DNA of 44,435 nt. Source: JBLNDG01 sp050261415. Its GTDB lineage: Bacteria > Bacillota > Clostridia > Lutisporales > Lutisporaceae. Both the position numbers and the translations under genes were made by a program. Below the pieces are notes generated by a model. It worked only from the letters and a program-made list of their open reading frames with translations. It was not told the origin of the DNA and did not search any database. The stretch covers positions 1-44,435 of the forward strand of contig JBLNDG010000119.1 of the NCBI GenBank assembly GCA_050261415.1, written 5' to 3'. Within the stretch, counting starts at the first letter, position 1; every line of letters starts with the position of its first letter. Below are positions 13,283-21,776 of this stretch, piece after piece.

Positions 13283-13808
13283 ATAACTTTTGACTATCCA
13301 CCCATTTACGAGAATAAAAATAAATATAAAATTCTTCAGGGGTAAATACTCTAATAGGTTTTTTGCTATATTTCGTTTTTATTCCCTGATTTTCTGCAAT
13401 TTTAATATGTCCGATGTTATTAGTAACTATAATGTTGCAGTCTGAATCATACGCTAAATCAACCAGTTTATTATCTTTATGATCCAAGATACATACTTTT
13501 AATCTTGATTCAACATTAACACATTTTGCATAACTGATAATTTGAACCATATCCTTAGATATGTCATAAAGATCTTCGAACACTTCTTCGAAAAAAGCAT
13601 CTGGAGATTCAGCCTTATGCAGGTTCTCTTTAACTTTTGTTCTTGCAAGCTTTTGAGGTGTGCATATATATTCCCTTGATAAATATTCGCAAGTGATGGG
13701 AATTAATTTCTTTGTACGAATTAATTTAATGATTTCCCAACAGTAATCATTGTTAGGTTCATCAAGCAAAGCGGATATTAATACACAACTATCCACTATT
13801 ACTTCCAT
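13281..13808 (-). CDS. PIN-domain toxin-like protein
   Basis: A 175-residue PIN protein. VIVDSCVLISALLDEP (3-18) carries the first metal-binding Asp. HKDNKLVDLAYDSDCNIIVT (about 109-128) is the second block. The usual final T-x-D is TNNIGH here, so the last Asp is replaced by Asn. The gene overlaps the small upstream gene by 10 bases, as in type II toxin-antitoxin pairs. PIN toxins cleave RNA; the altered last residue means activity could be reduced or the metal site completed differently. It may stabilise the prophage. Confidence 0.8.
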   Translation of the reverse strand: MEVIVDSCVLISALLDEPNNDYCWEIIKLIRTKKLIPITCEYLSREYICTPQKLARTKVKENLHKAESPDAFFEEVFEDLYDISKDMVQIISYAKCVNVESRLKVCILDHKDNKLVDLAYDSDCNIIVTNNIGHIKIAENQGIKTKYSKKPIRVFTPEEFYIYFYSRKWVDSQKL

Positions 13809-13984
13809 TCTTCTCTTGATTCCCTTAATGCTTTTTGTATATCATCGGAAGTGATATTGAGAATTTTTCTAAGATGCTTACCCGTGTTTTTCATGTTCTG
13901 TAGCAAATCATCATTACTTACATCACCAATTGAATTATTATTCACACCCACAATAGCGACGCTTTCTTTTAAAATGGTCGCCAT
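13799..13984 (-). CDS. Antitoxin of the PIN pair
   Basis: ATG 13984 follows AAAGGAGGG by 8 bases; the longer frame to 14059 starts inside probable promoter sequence. The 61-residue protein starts MATILKESVAIVGVNNNSIG and ends in an amphipathic helix (DDIQKALRESREEWK) that could wrap the toxin. No DNA-binding family recognised. It overlaps the toxin start, consistent with coupled translation. Confidence 0.7.
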   Translation of the reverse strand: MATILKESVAIVGVNNNSIGDVSNDDLLQNMKNTGKHLRKILNITSDDIQKALRESREEWK

Positions 13985-14212
13985 ACATGACCCTCCTTTA
14001 ATTATCTTATATTTACCTCCATGTTTCATTATATTACCACTCCTTGCCAAAATTAGCAAAGCATAATTTGTTTATTTTGGGCCATTTTTTCATAACAGCT
14101 ATTGCTAAATGTATTATGCTTTATTTTATTCCCTCTAATCAATAATTGTTAACAAGGAATGTGTTTCTATACATTATATCGTCATTTCCTGAAAAATAGA
14201 ATAGTCTCTTTG

Positions 14213-14245
14213 ATAAAAAAATAAAGCCCCAGCTTTCGCCAGGGC
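14213..14245 (-). terminator. Main terminator of the late operon
   Basis: On the minus strand an 8-bp stem (14226-14233 with 14238-14245) with a GAAA tetraloop precedes TTTATTTTTTT. It lies 14 bases after the holin-like gene and ends late transcription. Bases 13985-14212 hold only the toxin-antitoxin leader. Confidence 0.85.
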
Positions 14246-14258
14246 CGAGAACATGAGG

Positions 14259-14438
14259 TTACGCTTGTTTATTTTCGTCTGCTTTCTTCACAAAGAAAAA
14301 AGTTACTATAATCATGCCGAGCTCAAATATCTTTGTTGCATCTAGCTTTCCGCTTACACCGAGATATATTACAGCTCCAACTACGCCAAAAGTGACTATA
14401 GTCTTTACGTCTATGAGTTTTGCAAATTTCTCTTTCAT
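14259..14438 (-). CDS. Small holin-like membrane protein, 59 aa
   Basis: The frame MKEKFAKLIDVKTIVTFGVV has two hydrophobic segments (about 13-28 and 38-51) separated by GKLDATK, and a polar tail. Its ATG overlaps the endolysin TGA (ATGA), with AGGAGAAAAG upstream. Position at the end of the lysis module, size and topology fit a small phage holin; no family confirmed. Confidence 0.65.
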   Translation of the reverse strand: MKEKFAKLIDVKTIVTFGVVGAVIYLGVSGKLDATKIFELGMIIVTFFFVKKADENKQA

Positions 14439-15121
14439 ATCTTTTCTCCTTTCAAGCTTTTATGTATTCTTTCTAAAATTAAAAATCCTGCCCATGCCGG
14501 CAAGGGATCGTTAATCTTCTTCAACCATCCGTCGTAATCCTGCAAGAGTCCGTTATCATGTAGATATTTCAGTCCTTCAAGCTTCCATTCCTCAACTGTT
14601 TCCGGCACATTAACCGCCTCCTTTAGTTTATTCATGAACCATGCTCTGTCTATTCCTGTACCGGGGCAGGTCTTTCCTGCTGTGGGACTATCCCGGTGGA
14701 ATTTTACGTTAGTATCGATGTTGAGGATTTTTTGCAAACAGAAAAATGCACAGAATTTAAACATTGCCGATGCCTGCGGGTCTTTGAATGTATCATTGCC
14801 TGTGTCGAAATTCCCGAGCATTTCAATAGCAAAAGCCCCTTCGTTCCAGCCGAATATTGAAGCAGGATCTCTGTTAAAATCTCTCCCGGTCACCCATTGC
14901 CCGTCAGGTAACAATGTCAAATGCTGCCCTATATCGCTCCAACCTAAAGTATTGACATGGTAATTACGCATGGCCTGTTGAAGTTCTAAACCATTACTGC
15001 CATTGTAGTCTTTGCGGGATGGGCTCCAGGTATGATGTACGTGGGCTTGTTTTATCTGACGGGTCCATTTAAAAGATTTACAGTAGTCTATTAACTGGTC
15101 TGTGGTAAGTAATTTATCCAT
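14435..15121 (-). CDS. Endolysin: N-acetylmuramoyl-L-alanine amidase
   Basis: A 228-residue amidase of the Amidase_2/PGRP type. HVHHTWSPSR (about 27-36) provides zinc ligands, GWSDIGQHLTLLPDGQWVTG (about 56-75) is the conserved catalytic segment, and FHRDSPTAGKTCPGTGID (about 135-152) carries the final ligands (HRD, CPG). It cleaves the peptide side chain from glycan in the host wall. The C-terminal 60 residues (EEWKLEGLKYLHDNGLLQDY) form a short helical repeat that may bind wall or dimerise. GAGGTGA precedes the ATG. Confidence 0.93.
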   Translation of the reverse strand: MDKLLTTDQLIDYCKSFKWTRQIKQAHVHHTWSPSRKDYNGSNGLELQQAMRNYHVNTLGWSDIGQHLTLLPDGQWVTGRDFNRDPASIFGWNEGAFAIEMLGNFDTGNDTFKDPQASAMFKFCAFFCLQKILNIDTNVKFHRDSPTAGKTCPGTGIDRAWFMNKLKEAVNVPETVEEWKLEGLKYLHDNGLLQDYDGWLKKINDPLPAWAGFLILERIHKSLKGEKI

Positions 15122-15125
15122 AGTT

Positions 15126-15386
15126 TCACCTCGCTAATGTTGAGATATATTCTTTAAAGTAATTCATTCCAACAGCTGCCATTACTAGAACGGTGCTTAT
15201 AACACATCCTGTTTTAACGAGCCATTCAAACGATTTTGTTTGCCAAAACTTTGCCGTGCCACCTGGAGAATTCTTTTGTTCCTGCAATTCATCTTTGAGG
15301 CCTTTAACCTCTGTTTCCACTACTGATAGTCGCTGTAAAACCTGCAGTAATAGTTTTGTTACTTCGCTGATTTCCTGGTCGCTCAT
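15126..15386 (-). CDS. XhlA-like coiled-coil membrane protein (lysis module)
   Basis: An 86-residue protein with an N-terminal coiled coil (LLQVLQRLSVVETEVKGLKD, about 13-32) and one membrane helix near the end (about 60-76, CVISTVLVMAAVGMNYF). This matches the XhlA/haemolysin-like proteins that accompany phage endolysins and holins. TAGGAGGA precedes ATG 15386. It ends 4 bases before the endolysin start. Confidence 0.8.
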   Translation of the reverse strand: MSDQEISEVTKLLLQVLQRLSVVETEVKGLKDELQEQKNSPGGTAKFWQTKSFEWLVKTGCVISTVLVMAAVGMNYFKEYISTLAR

Positions 15387-15471
15387 GGGCCTATCCTCCT
15401 ATTTACTTTTGTATTCGCAGAAGGTAGAATTGTATTTACCCTCTTATGCTGCGTTCATTTGAGGGTGTTTT

Positions 15472-15506
15472 AAAGGCCCTTCGGTACGTCCTACCGTTGG
15501 GCCTTT
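15472..15506. terminator. Strong hairpin between virion and lysis genes
   Basis: AAAGGCCC pairs with GGGCCTTT, and an inner GGTA with TACC. On the plus strand it is followed by TTTTT; on the minus strand only by TTTAAAA, so minus termination would be partial. The stop of the 1159-codon gene lies inside it. Confidence 0.55.
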
Positions 15507-18500
15507 TTAATAACTCCTTTTTCAATCAACATATCGTTCTTAGCTTTTGCCAGGGCATTCCTCATGATGCTTGCCACATAAGATGCTTTTTGTTCATCTG
15601 TTTTCAGCCGTGTGTAGGCTTTGCTGTCAACCTTGAAGTCGGTCATAACATATTGCCCTGCAAGCTTTTGGTACTTGACGTATTCATCTGGTGTGAGCTT
15701 TATATCCTTTCCGTTGAATGTTATGGTTTTCCCTACCACTGAAGGAAGCACTTCCGTATCACCCTGGGATTCGTACAGCCGCTGCATTTCCTTTTGCTCC
15801 GGAGTCATAGTTTCCTTTGTGAGGAATCCGGGGTTGAGCATGACGTTCAGGAAACTATTCCGTCCCTGGTATGCCTTTATGTCCTGCCCGAATACATTCT
15901 GCTTTTTTGGAAGAGTTTTAGAAAGCCACGGCAGGCGCGAAAGGATAATATTATACTGCTCTTTTACTTTGTTCGGGTCGTAAGTTTCACGGACATATGG
16001 GTCGATTATTTGTGCAATCTGTTTTCCAAACGTTGGAGTGAACTGCGTACTACTGCCCATTATGGCGTTTATAAAACCACCCGTTGGGTTGTTCCCTACG
16101 CCGAATAATTGAGCGACATTCTTCAACATGGACATATTAAAGAATGTGTTACCTCCAGCCTCTGCCGCCCCTTGAATTGCTTTTGCAAAGTCGGCCTTTT
16201 TCATTCCTCCATTGAATGCCTCAGCACCGGCGAGTAACATTGTCGCCACCGGCTGTGCCCAATCTATCGTATAATAGGTGTCCCCGAATTTTAATGCATA
16301 ATTGCCCTGCCCTGTTGCGCTCTTGAAATTTCTTACTTTCTCCGATGTATCGGGTTTTCCGGTGACTTTTATTCCGATAACACCGTTTTTGGCCGCCATG
16401 TACCCAAGCACAAGCAATCCTGTTCCGGTAATGCCACTGCTCAAAGTATCAACAAAGTATTTTTGATTGAATACTCCGTTTTTTGGGAATGCCAGTTCCC
16501 TAAACGCTTTTACGAACCCTCCGGGCGAAAATTCAATCATTTTATCCAGGACATTTGCCGGGGTCTGTGAGAACGGCAGAATGACATTCGCAAGGGTTTT
16601 AAACCATGTTTTTTGTGAGGCATTTTTCATGTTGCCGAATATTTTTGATAATTCACTGTCTCTCTGAAATACCTTGTCAAGTGCGTAGGCTTTTGCGTCT
16701 ATCAGCATTTCATCAGTGGCAGTGTCAGTTTTCTTTATCCACTTTAACTCCGTTAAACGGGCTTCCTTTGCCGCCTCATAGAATGGACGGTCGCCCAGTT
16801 GCAAGAGCCGTTTTTCGATTATATCCATTTGGTTTAAAACCCTACTGACAGGGTTGTCACCCTTAAATACCTTTCCTTTTTGAAGCTCCAATTGCCCATG
16901 CGTAGGGTTGGTATCAACATTATTTACAATGTCCTGCCGCCATTCCCGCAAGCCTTTTTTTGCACCCTTACCCATTGCTTTTGCTTTAGACAACGGCATG
17001 GCAAGGGTAGTTCTCTCACTGCCTCTGATAGCAGACGTAATCATGTCTACAAATGCCCCGAGAGTATTTTCCTTTAATTGAGTTAAACTCATTAAAAGAA
17101 CATTGCCGCCAGGGTTTCTTGTCACAAGGGTTTTCAGATTGAATATCATGGACAGCCTTTGCAATGCTCTGAATTTATCGACGAATTCGGTCGGCATTTT
17201 ATCTTCGACAATCTTCCGGGCCTTCTCCATGTACATGCGGTATTCGTAGGACTCAGGGTCGTATTCCTTTGCCTTGCGGTACATTTCATCCATATAGGAC
17301 AAATCTGCATCGGAAAGGGTGGGTATGCCATTCTTTTCCTTCAAAATGTTCCTGATAGCATCGAAGTCTATTTTTTCGTCATTCTTGCTCTTGTTGACAA
17401 TCTCCATGAGCTTATCCATGGTCATTTTGTTTTTGCCGGGGTTGACGATTTTCTTTATTTCCTCAAACATCCGGTCAGGTGTCAACTCTTTATTGTTCAG
17501 GATTTCCTTGACCTTATTGACTCCTTCCTCCACCTTTTTCAACTTATCAGGATTGGTTTTCTTTATTGCCCTTTCAACATTGTTGATGGTATCAACCTGG
17601 TTTTTGATGAACCCCTCCGGTGTATCGCTCCACTTTGCAAATGCCTGTATTCCACGTCCTGTAGCTGTAGCTTTCGGACGAATTGAGGCAAGCCATTCAT
17701 TTAATTTGGAGTAGTCGCCTGTCTGCCGTGCTTCCTCGGTATACTTTTTAGCAATCATCATTGCTGAATCAGTATCAACATCGTTGAAGGTATCCTTTTT
17801 AAGCAGTTCGTCCTTGGTCTTTTCAATGTCGGCATTTACCCTCTGTGCAGCTTGCTCGGTAGTCAGTTTTTCGGACTTCACTTTGTATTGAAAAGATTCT
17901 TCGGGTATCTGTGCTTTTTCTTCTGCGGTAAGGATATTTGATTTTTGGATGGTGTTTTTATACAGTTTACTTGTCTGCAGTTCTTTCAGTTTCTCTTTTG
18001 CTGCGAAAAGCTGAAGGTTAACCCTCATGTAGTTTTCTTCATCGGTTGCCTTGGATAGTTCATTAGTAAGATCGTCTATATGAGTTTGAAGCTCTGTCTC
18101 ATTGTTAGACAGGGTTTTCTTATAATTCTTGACAAAAGTTTTCTGTTCAGGAGTTGATGGCTTAAAAGTTTCAACGGATATTCCGGAAGGTTTGACGACT
18201 TCTGGTACTTTTGCCACATCAGTAATTCCGGTCACTCCTTCTGCAGTCTTAGCAATCTTTTCGCCTGTTTTTAATTTTGAACCTATCTTGCTTACTACTC
18301 GGCCTATCCCTTCACCTGTCACATATGTAAGCGGATCCATTAACGCACCTGCTCCTAAATTTGCAGCAGCAGCCACGACAGGAGCCTGTTCTTCCACTTT
18401 CTTTACCGTATCTTTTGGAAGCAATGCTTCAATAGGTTGCGGGCTTTCCTTGCCTGTAAGTCCCTGCATAAAGGCACCGCTCACACGGGATATAACGTCT

Positions 18501-18970
18501 GCCATACTTTCGTCTTGCGGCTTATTTGCAGTGGGGTACGTTTTCCCGTTGACATTTACATACCGCTTTTTCGTGAATATGCCAGACTCTTTAAGAGTGT
18601 TGGCGACGGCATTCAAGGGTAAGTTTAATGTGGTCACTATCTGGTTAGGCGTTACTCCTTTCATTAGTCCCCCAATAATAGGTGTGTTCATTGCAGCATT
18701 AGCAATAAAACCTGGCACAGATATATTAGCCTTCTTCAACGCCTCAATAGGTTTAGTGACATTCTCAGTCCAGAAATTGGGTTTTGCAGGTTTCTGCCCT
18801 TTGCTTTCTTTTGAAGTGGAGGACTGACCGTTTACATCGGTGGATACGGCAGTATTATATTTGGTGTTACTTGGAGATATTAATTTCAACCGTCCGCGCT
18901 TCTTTGACCCCATTGCATTTGGGGAAGTATTTTCATTTGTTTGCCCGTTAGGCGGTATTAATCTAAGCAT
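15491..18970 (-). CDS. Large internal virion / DNA-ejection protein, 1159 aa
   Basis: The largest protein, at the end of the virion block where podoviruses encode ejection proteins. The N-terminal 300 residues are low-complexity with apolar Gly/Ala stretches (VPGFIANAAMNTPIIGGLMK; ANLGAGALMDPLTY). Residues about 270-650 are charged and coiled-coil-like. A conserved-looking block (FNLKTLVTRNPGGNVLLMSL, about 612-631) and a hydrophobic segment (TGLLVLGYMAAKNGVIGI, about 855-872) follow. It resembles the large polyvalent or internal proteins of Firmicutes phages rather than a tape measure. No enzymatic motif recognised. Confidence 0.7.
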   Translation of the reverse strand: MLRLIPPNGQTNENTSPNAMGSKKRGRLKLISPSNTKYNTAVSTDVNGQSSTSKESKGQKPAKPNFWTENVTKPIEALKKANISVPGFIANAAMNTPIIGGLMKGVTPNQIVTTLNLPLNAVANTLKESGIFTKKRYVNVNGKTYPTANKPQDESMADVISRVSGAFMQGLTGKESPQPIEALLPKDTVKKVEEQAPVVAAAANLGAGALMDPLTYVTGEGIGRVVSKIGSKLKTGEKIAKTAEGVTGITDVAKVPEVVKPSGISVETFKPSTPEQKTFVKNYKKTLSNNETELQTHIDDLTNELSKATDEENYMRVNLQLFAAKEKLKELQTSKLYKNTIQKSNILTAEEKAQIPEESFQYKVKSEKLTTEQAAQRVNADIEKTKDELLKKDTFNDVDTDSAMMIAKKYTEEARQTGDYSKLNEWLASIRPKATATGRGIQAFAKWSDTPEGFIKNQVDTINNVERAIKKTNPDKLKKVEEGVNKVKEILNNKELTPDRMFEEIKKIVNPGKNKMTMDKLMEIVNKSKNDEKIDFDAIRNILKEKNGIPTLSDADLSYMDEMYRKAKEYDPESYEYRMYMEKARKIVEDKMPTEFVDKFRALQRLSMIFNLKTLVTRNPGGNVLLMSLTQLKENTLGAFVDMITSAIRGSERTTLAMPLSKAKAMGKGAKKGLREWRQDIVNNVDTNPTHGQLELQKGKVFKGDNPVSRVLNQMDIIEKRLLQLGDRPFYEAAKEARLTELKWIKKTDTATDEMLIDAKAYALDKVFQRDSELSKIFGNMKNASQKTWFKTLANVILPFSQTPANVLDKMIEFSPGGFVKAFRELAFPKNGVFNQKYFVDTLSSGITGTGLLVLGYMAAKNGVIGIKVTGKPDTSEKVRNFKSATGQGNYALKFGDTYYTIDWAQPVATMLLAGAEAFNGGMKKADFAKAIQGAAEAGGNTFFNMSMLKNVAQLFGVGNNPTGGFINAIMGSSTQFTPTFGKQIAQIIDPYVRETYDPNKVKEQYNIILSRLPWLSKTLPKKQNVFGQDIKAYQGRNSFLNVMLNPGFLTKETMTPEQKEMQRLYESQGDTEVLPSVVGKTITFNGKDIKLTPDEYVKYQKLAGQYVMTDFKVDSKAYTRLKTDEQKASYVASIMRNALAKAKNDMLIEKGVIKKAQR

Positions 18971-18982
18971 CTACTCACCCTC

Positions 18983-20422
18983 TTACTGTATTTCGTATTG
19001 TATGTCGTATTTGTTTGCCAACTGAGCAACTACATTTTCATCCTCGCCGTTTTCAAGGAGTTGGTTAAGATAATTGTAAATGCCTTCAATGTCATATGAG
19101 TAACCTGTAGAGGAATTCCCAATGATAAATGCCTTATCAATGTATGATGCGTACTGCGATACCTTTGATGTGGTCGTTAGCCCCTTCGGCCCCGATGAAG
19201 CCAACGCCTTTACATCACTAACAAGCTGATTGTATAACTGGTCACCTACAAGATTTACGTTTTGCTGTTTATGCGTCATAAGCCAGTTTAAAGCAGCTTG
19301 AGGATTATTAGCATAGGTACCGCCCCCACCGCCCGAATAAGTATCGAGCAATCGCCAATAGTAATTTACCTGTTCAGGCGTGCCCATGTTGGCTATAGCC
19401 TTTTTGCTGTTTGCTGTGCTTGTAAGTCTATCCATGGTCAAGGAATGGTTATATGCCGCAAGCGCCTTTTCGTTGGCAAGTTGCTGCTGCATTTCCTTGA
19501 GCCTATACTTCCAATCCTCAGCCCTAGCCTGTGCTTCATCCGAAAGTGTTCCTACAGGCAAACCAAGCACCAAGCTGGCTTCATTGTCTACATATCCAAG
19601 TGACTTAACCCTGTCTTTCTGCTGCTGTATTTTCCTGTCCTCTGCGGCGATTTCATCAAGCTTTTTCTGTCTCGCATAGTCGGCTTTTTGATAGTAAGCA
19701 TCAAGCTTTGTTTTGAACATATCGAGGTCTTGCGTATCTAACTTATTGAGAAAATCCGCTTTCTGCAGTACTGTATTAACTCCTTGCAAATACCGCTGAT
19801 ATGCAAGGTTTTCATATTCAGGCACGAGCTTTGCTACTTCCTGCGCTGTTCTATCCGATGTTACGGTGGAATTCAGGATACCCCTCTCGTTCATACTTTC
19901 CATTACATTTTGGGTAGCCTCACTCTGCGCTTGCTTTAAGGCTGTATCAGTTTTCGGGTTATATGAGAATGGCACTATACTATCAAGCATATCAAGTATC
20001 TGCTGCCTGTTTGCAGGCGTATAATTCATCGAAGGTACACCCATTTGCGACATAGCCGCATTAATAGCTTCCGGAGTCGCATAGTTCATGCCTTGAGCAC
20101 TGTTAAACGATAATCCGCTTATGTTCAAAGGACTCCCATTTAACGATACTTGTCCCGCAGAACCCGTTATATCACCGTTATAGACAGGGTAATTCTGGTT
20201 AAGGTAACTCCTGACAGGAACCATATTATTAGCCTGATTAAATGCGTTTCTGTATGCCGATGAAATAGCGTTAGGGTCTGCGTAGCTTTTACCGTCTGCC
20301 AGAGTCATACCGCTTATGTTCAGCGGAGTGCCTCCGACTGTTACCTGACCGTTTGCAAAGCCTATCTGGTCATTTGATACCCCTAGATTTTTTGTTAAAT
20401 ATTCTCTTACCCATGAAGCCAT
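18983..20422 (-). CDS. Virion protein with two N-terminal repeats, probable ejection or tail protein, 479 aa
   Basis: ATG 20422 has AAGGAG upstream and follows a terminator. Two repeats of about 60 residues open the protein: VREYLTKNLGV ... GQVTVGGTPLNISG and VRSYLNQNYPV ... GQVSLNGSPLNISG. Similar 'GQVxVxGxPL' repeats occur in phage proteins that contact the cell wall. The middle is a long coiled coil (KLDAYYQKADYARQKKLDEI; QQKDRVKSLG) and the end is Gly-rich then helical. It lies just upstream of the 1159-aa protein, so both may be ejected with the DNA. Confidence 0.65.
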   Translation of the reverse strand: MASWVREYLTKNLGVSNDQIGFANGQVTVGGTPLNISGMTLADGKSYADPNAISSAYRNAFNQANNMVPVRSYLNQNYPVYNGDITGSAGQVSLNGSPLNISGLSFNSAQGMNYATPEAINAAMSQMGVPSMNYTPANRQQILDMLDSIVPFSYNPKTDTALKQAQSEATQNVMESMNERGILNSTVTSDRTAQEVAKLVPEYENLAYQRYLQGVNTVLQKADFLNKLDTQDLDMFKTKLDAYYQKADYARQKKLDEIAAEDRKIQQQKDRVKSLGYVDNEASLVLGLPVGTLSDEAQARAEDWKYRLKEMQQQLANEKALAAYNHSLTMDRLTSTANSKKAIANMGTPEQVNYYWRLLDTYSGGGGGTYANNPQAALNWLMTHKQQNVNLVGDQLYNQLVSDVKALASSGPKGLTTTSKVSQYASYIDKAFIIGNSSTGYSYDIEGIYNYLNQLLENGEDENVVAQLANKYDIQYEIQ

Positions 20423-20440
20423 ATAATCAACTCCTTGAAA

Positions 20441-20464
20441 TAAAAAAGCACCCGAAGGTGTTTT
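20441..20464 (-). terminator. Terminator after the exported Ada-like gene
   Basis: On the minus strand ACACC-TTCG-GGTG-C is followed by TTTTTTATTT. It lies 17 bases downstream of the 148-codon gene and upstream of the 479-codon gene. Confidence 0.65.
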
Positions 20465-20480
20465 AAATATCAATTTCTTT

Positions 20481-20927
20481 TTAATTTAAACGATTTTTCA
20501 AGTTTTGAATTTCATTTCTTAACTTATTTATCTCCATTTGTTTGCTTTCCCTTACTGATAAGTTTCCTATTACTACTTTATTACCGAAGGGTTTTTCATC
20601 ACTTGCAGTTTTTATATCTTCTAAAGCTTTTTGCAGTTCTTGTTCCTTTTCTTTTATAACATACTTAATTTCATTTAAATTATCAGGTGGATGACAAGTT
20701 TTACATGGACGATAATTCAATAAAGCAGTATTATACAAAGCTCTGAAAAATACCAATTTATCAATACTTGTCTTTTTAACAAATTGACAGTTATCGCGGT
20801 GATATATATTTGTGCCCTGTATTCCTATCAATTCACCTGAATAAAAATACCGATCATGGATATAATAACCGCCAAAAGCAATAAACGTAGAAAGGAAAAG
20901 TATTAAAATGAATAATAACTTTTTCAT
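20481..20927 (-). CDS. Exported/membrane-anchored protein with Ada-like metal-binding motif
   Basis: A 148-residue protein. An N-terminal hydrophobic segment (MKKLLFILILFLSTFIAFGG) anchors it or is a signal. Residues about 40-80 contain YHRDNCQF ... RPCKTC, the cysteine pattern of the Ada-type zinc-binding domain that is often found in exported proteins. A charged coiled coil ends the protein. It has its own extended -10 promoter (TGATATAAT on the minus strand, -10 at 20946-20951) and terminator, so it is a separate unit within the late region and may be expressed by the lysogen. Confidence 0.7.
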   Translation of the reverse strand: MKKLLFILILFLSTFIAFGGYYIHDRYFYSGELIGIQGTNIYHRDNCQFVKKTSIDKLVFFRALYNTALLNYRPCKTCHPPDNLNEIKYVIKEKEQELQKALEDIKTASDEKPFGNKVVIGNLSVRESKQMEINKLRNEIQNLKNRLN

Positions 20928-20956
20928 ATTATCAACCCCTGTTTTATTATATCATA

Positions 20957-20985
20957 TTGTAAAAATTTATTAAATGATATAAAAT
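20957..20985 (+). promoter_or_regulatory. Rightward promoter of the exported stalk-like protein gene
   Basis: TTGTAA (20957-20962), 17 bases, TAAAAT (20980-20985), with GAGGTAA and ATG 21010 downstream. A leftward -10 (minus strand TATAAT, 20946-20951) for the divergent gene lies beside it. Confidence 0.55.
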
Positions 20986-21009
20986 ATTGCTGAAAGCGAG
21001 GTAATTTTT

Positions 21010-21555
21010 ATGAAAAAATTCATGTTAGGTTTTCTATTTGGTGCTTTACTCTTTGCATCTGTTGGCGTTTTCGCCGCTGAGTATGTTATTAATCCGAACC
21101 CGTTCCCCATTGTAATAGACGGAGTGCAACAACAGGTAGAGGCTTACAATATCAATGGCTTTACATTTCTTAAACTTGCCGATGTTGGGAAAGTATTCAA
21201 TAGAACTGTAAAGTTTAATGAGTCAGTTCCACAGATTGAAATATCCCAAACAGGCAGCGATATTGTTATGGAGCCGGCACCTACTACGGAAAACTCGATA
21301 TCTATCCCAAAAGAGCCTGTCTATAAAAAGACAACATATAATGGAGACTTTGCAATAGAGTACAACTCTAAAATATATTTGCCTTTATATGATGTCCAAA
21401 AAAAATATTTAATTACCGTAAAAGATAACCCCAATAAAACACTTACTTTATCAAAAGGCGAAAAGTCAATAACAATAAACATGTCAGATGACAACAGTGT
21501 TATTATTATTGGAAACACCTCTTATTACAATAAAGATATCGTTGAAAGTTTTTAG
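21010..21555 (+). CDS. Secreted protein with copper-amine-oxidase-N-like (stalk) domain
   Basis: A 181-residue plus-strand protein. A clear signal peptide (MKKFMLGFLFGALLFASVGVFAAEYV) would be cut after VFAA. The mature part has YVINPNPFPIVIDGVQQQVE and GFTFLKLADVGKVFNRTVKF, the pattern of the copper amine oxidase N-terminal-like stalk domain seen in many exported clostridial proteins, and a second beta repeat (NSKIYLPLYDVQKKYLITVK). Divergent from, and separately promoted from, the late operon, it is a probable lysogen-expressed surface factor. Confidence 0.8.
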   Translation: MKKFMLGFLFGALLFASVGVFAAEYVINPNPFPIVIDGVQQQVEAYNINGFTFLKLADVGKVFNRTVKFNESVPQIEISQTGSDIVMEPAPTTENSISIPKEPVYKKTTYNGDFAIEYNSKIYLPLYDVQKKYLITVKDNPNKTLTLSKGEKSITINMSDDNSVIIIGNTSYYNKDIVESF

Positions 21556-21573
21556 GGGAGTAATCACTCCCCT
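21554..21573. terminator. Shared hairpin at convergent gene ends
   Basis: AGGGGAGT-AATC-ACTCCCCT, a perfect 8-bp stem, lies between the plus-strand secreted gene and the minus-strand 66-codon gene and contains part of both stop regions. Neither side has a good T-run, so termination efficiency is uncertain. Confidence 0.5.
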
Positions 21574-21764
21574 GTGTCTATTGCATTTACGGCATCATAA
21601 GCTTTTTGGACCGTATCCATTCTTTTAACTATGGCTTCTACACCGTTTATATCCCCATTTGCTTCTAAACCAACTCTGTCTAGCTCAAGTTCAAAGTATC
21701 TCCTTTTGAGTTGATTAAGCCTCTGATTTTTTAACTCTGTTTTTATTTGGGTTTCAATATCCAT
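21564..21764 (-). CDS. Small coiled-coil protein, 66 aa
   Basis: A charged helical protein (QRLNQLKRRYFELELDRVGL) with a TAGGAGAG ribosome site. It follows the tail-fibre gene by 12 bases. Position after a fibre gene could suggest a fibre chaperone or a tail-associated small protein, but no family is recognised. Confidence 0.65.
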   Translation of the reverse strand: MDIETQIKTELKNQRLNQLKRRYFELELDRVGLEANGDINGVEAIVKRMDTVQKAYDAVNAIDTGE

Positions 21765-21776
21765 AATTACACTCTC

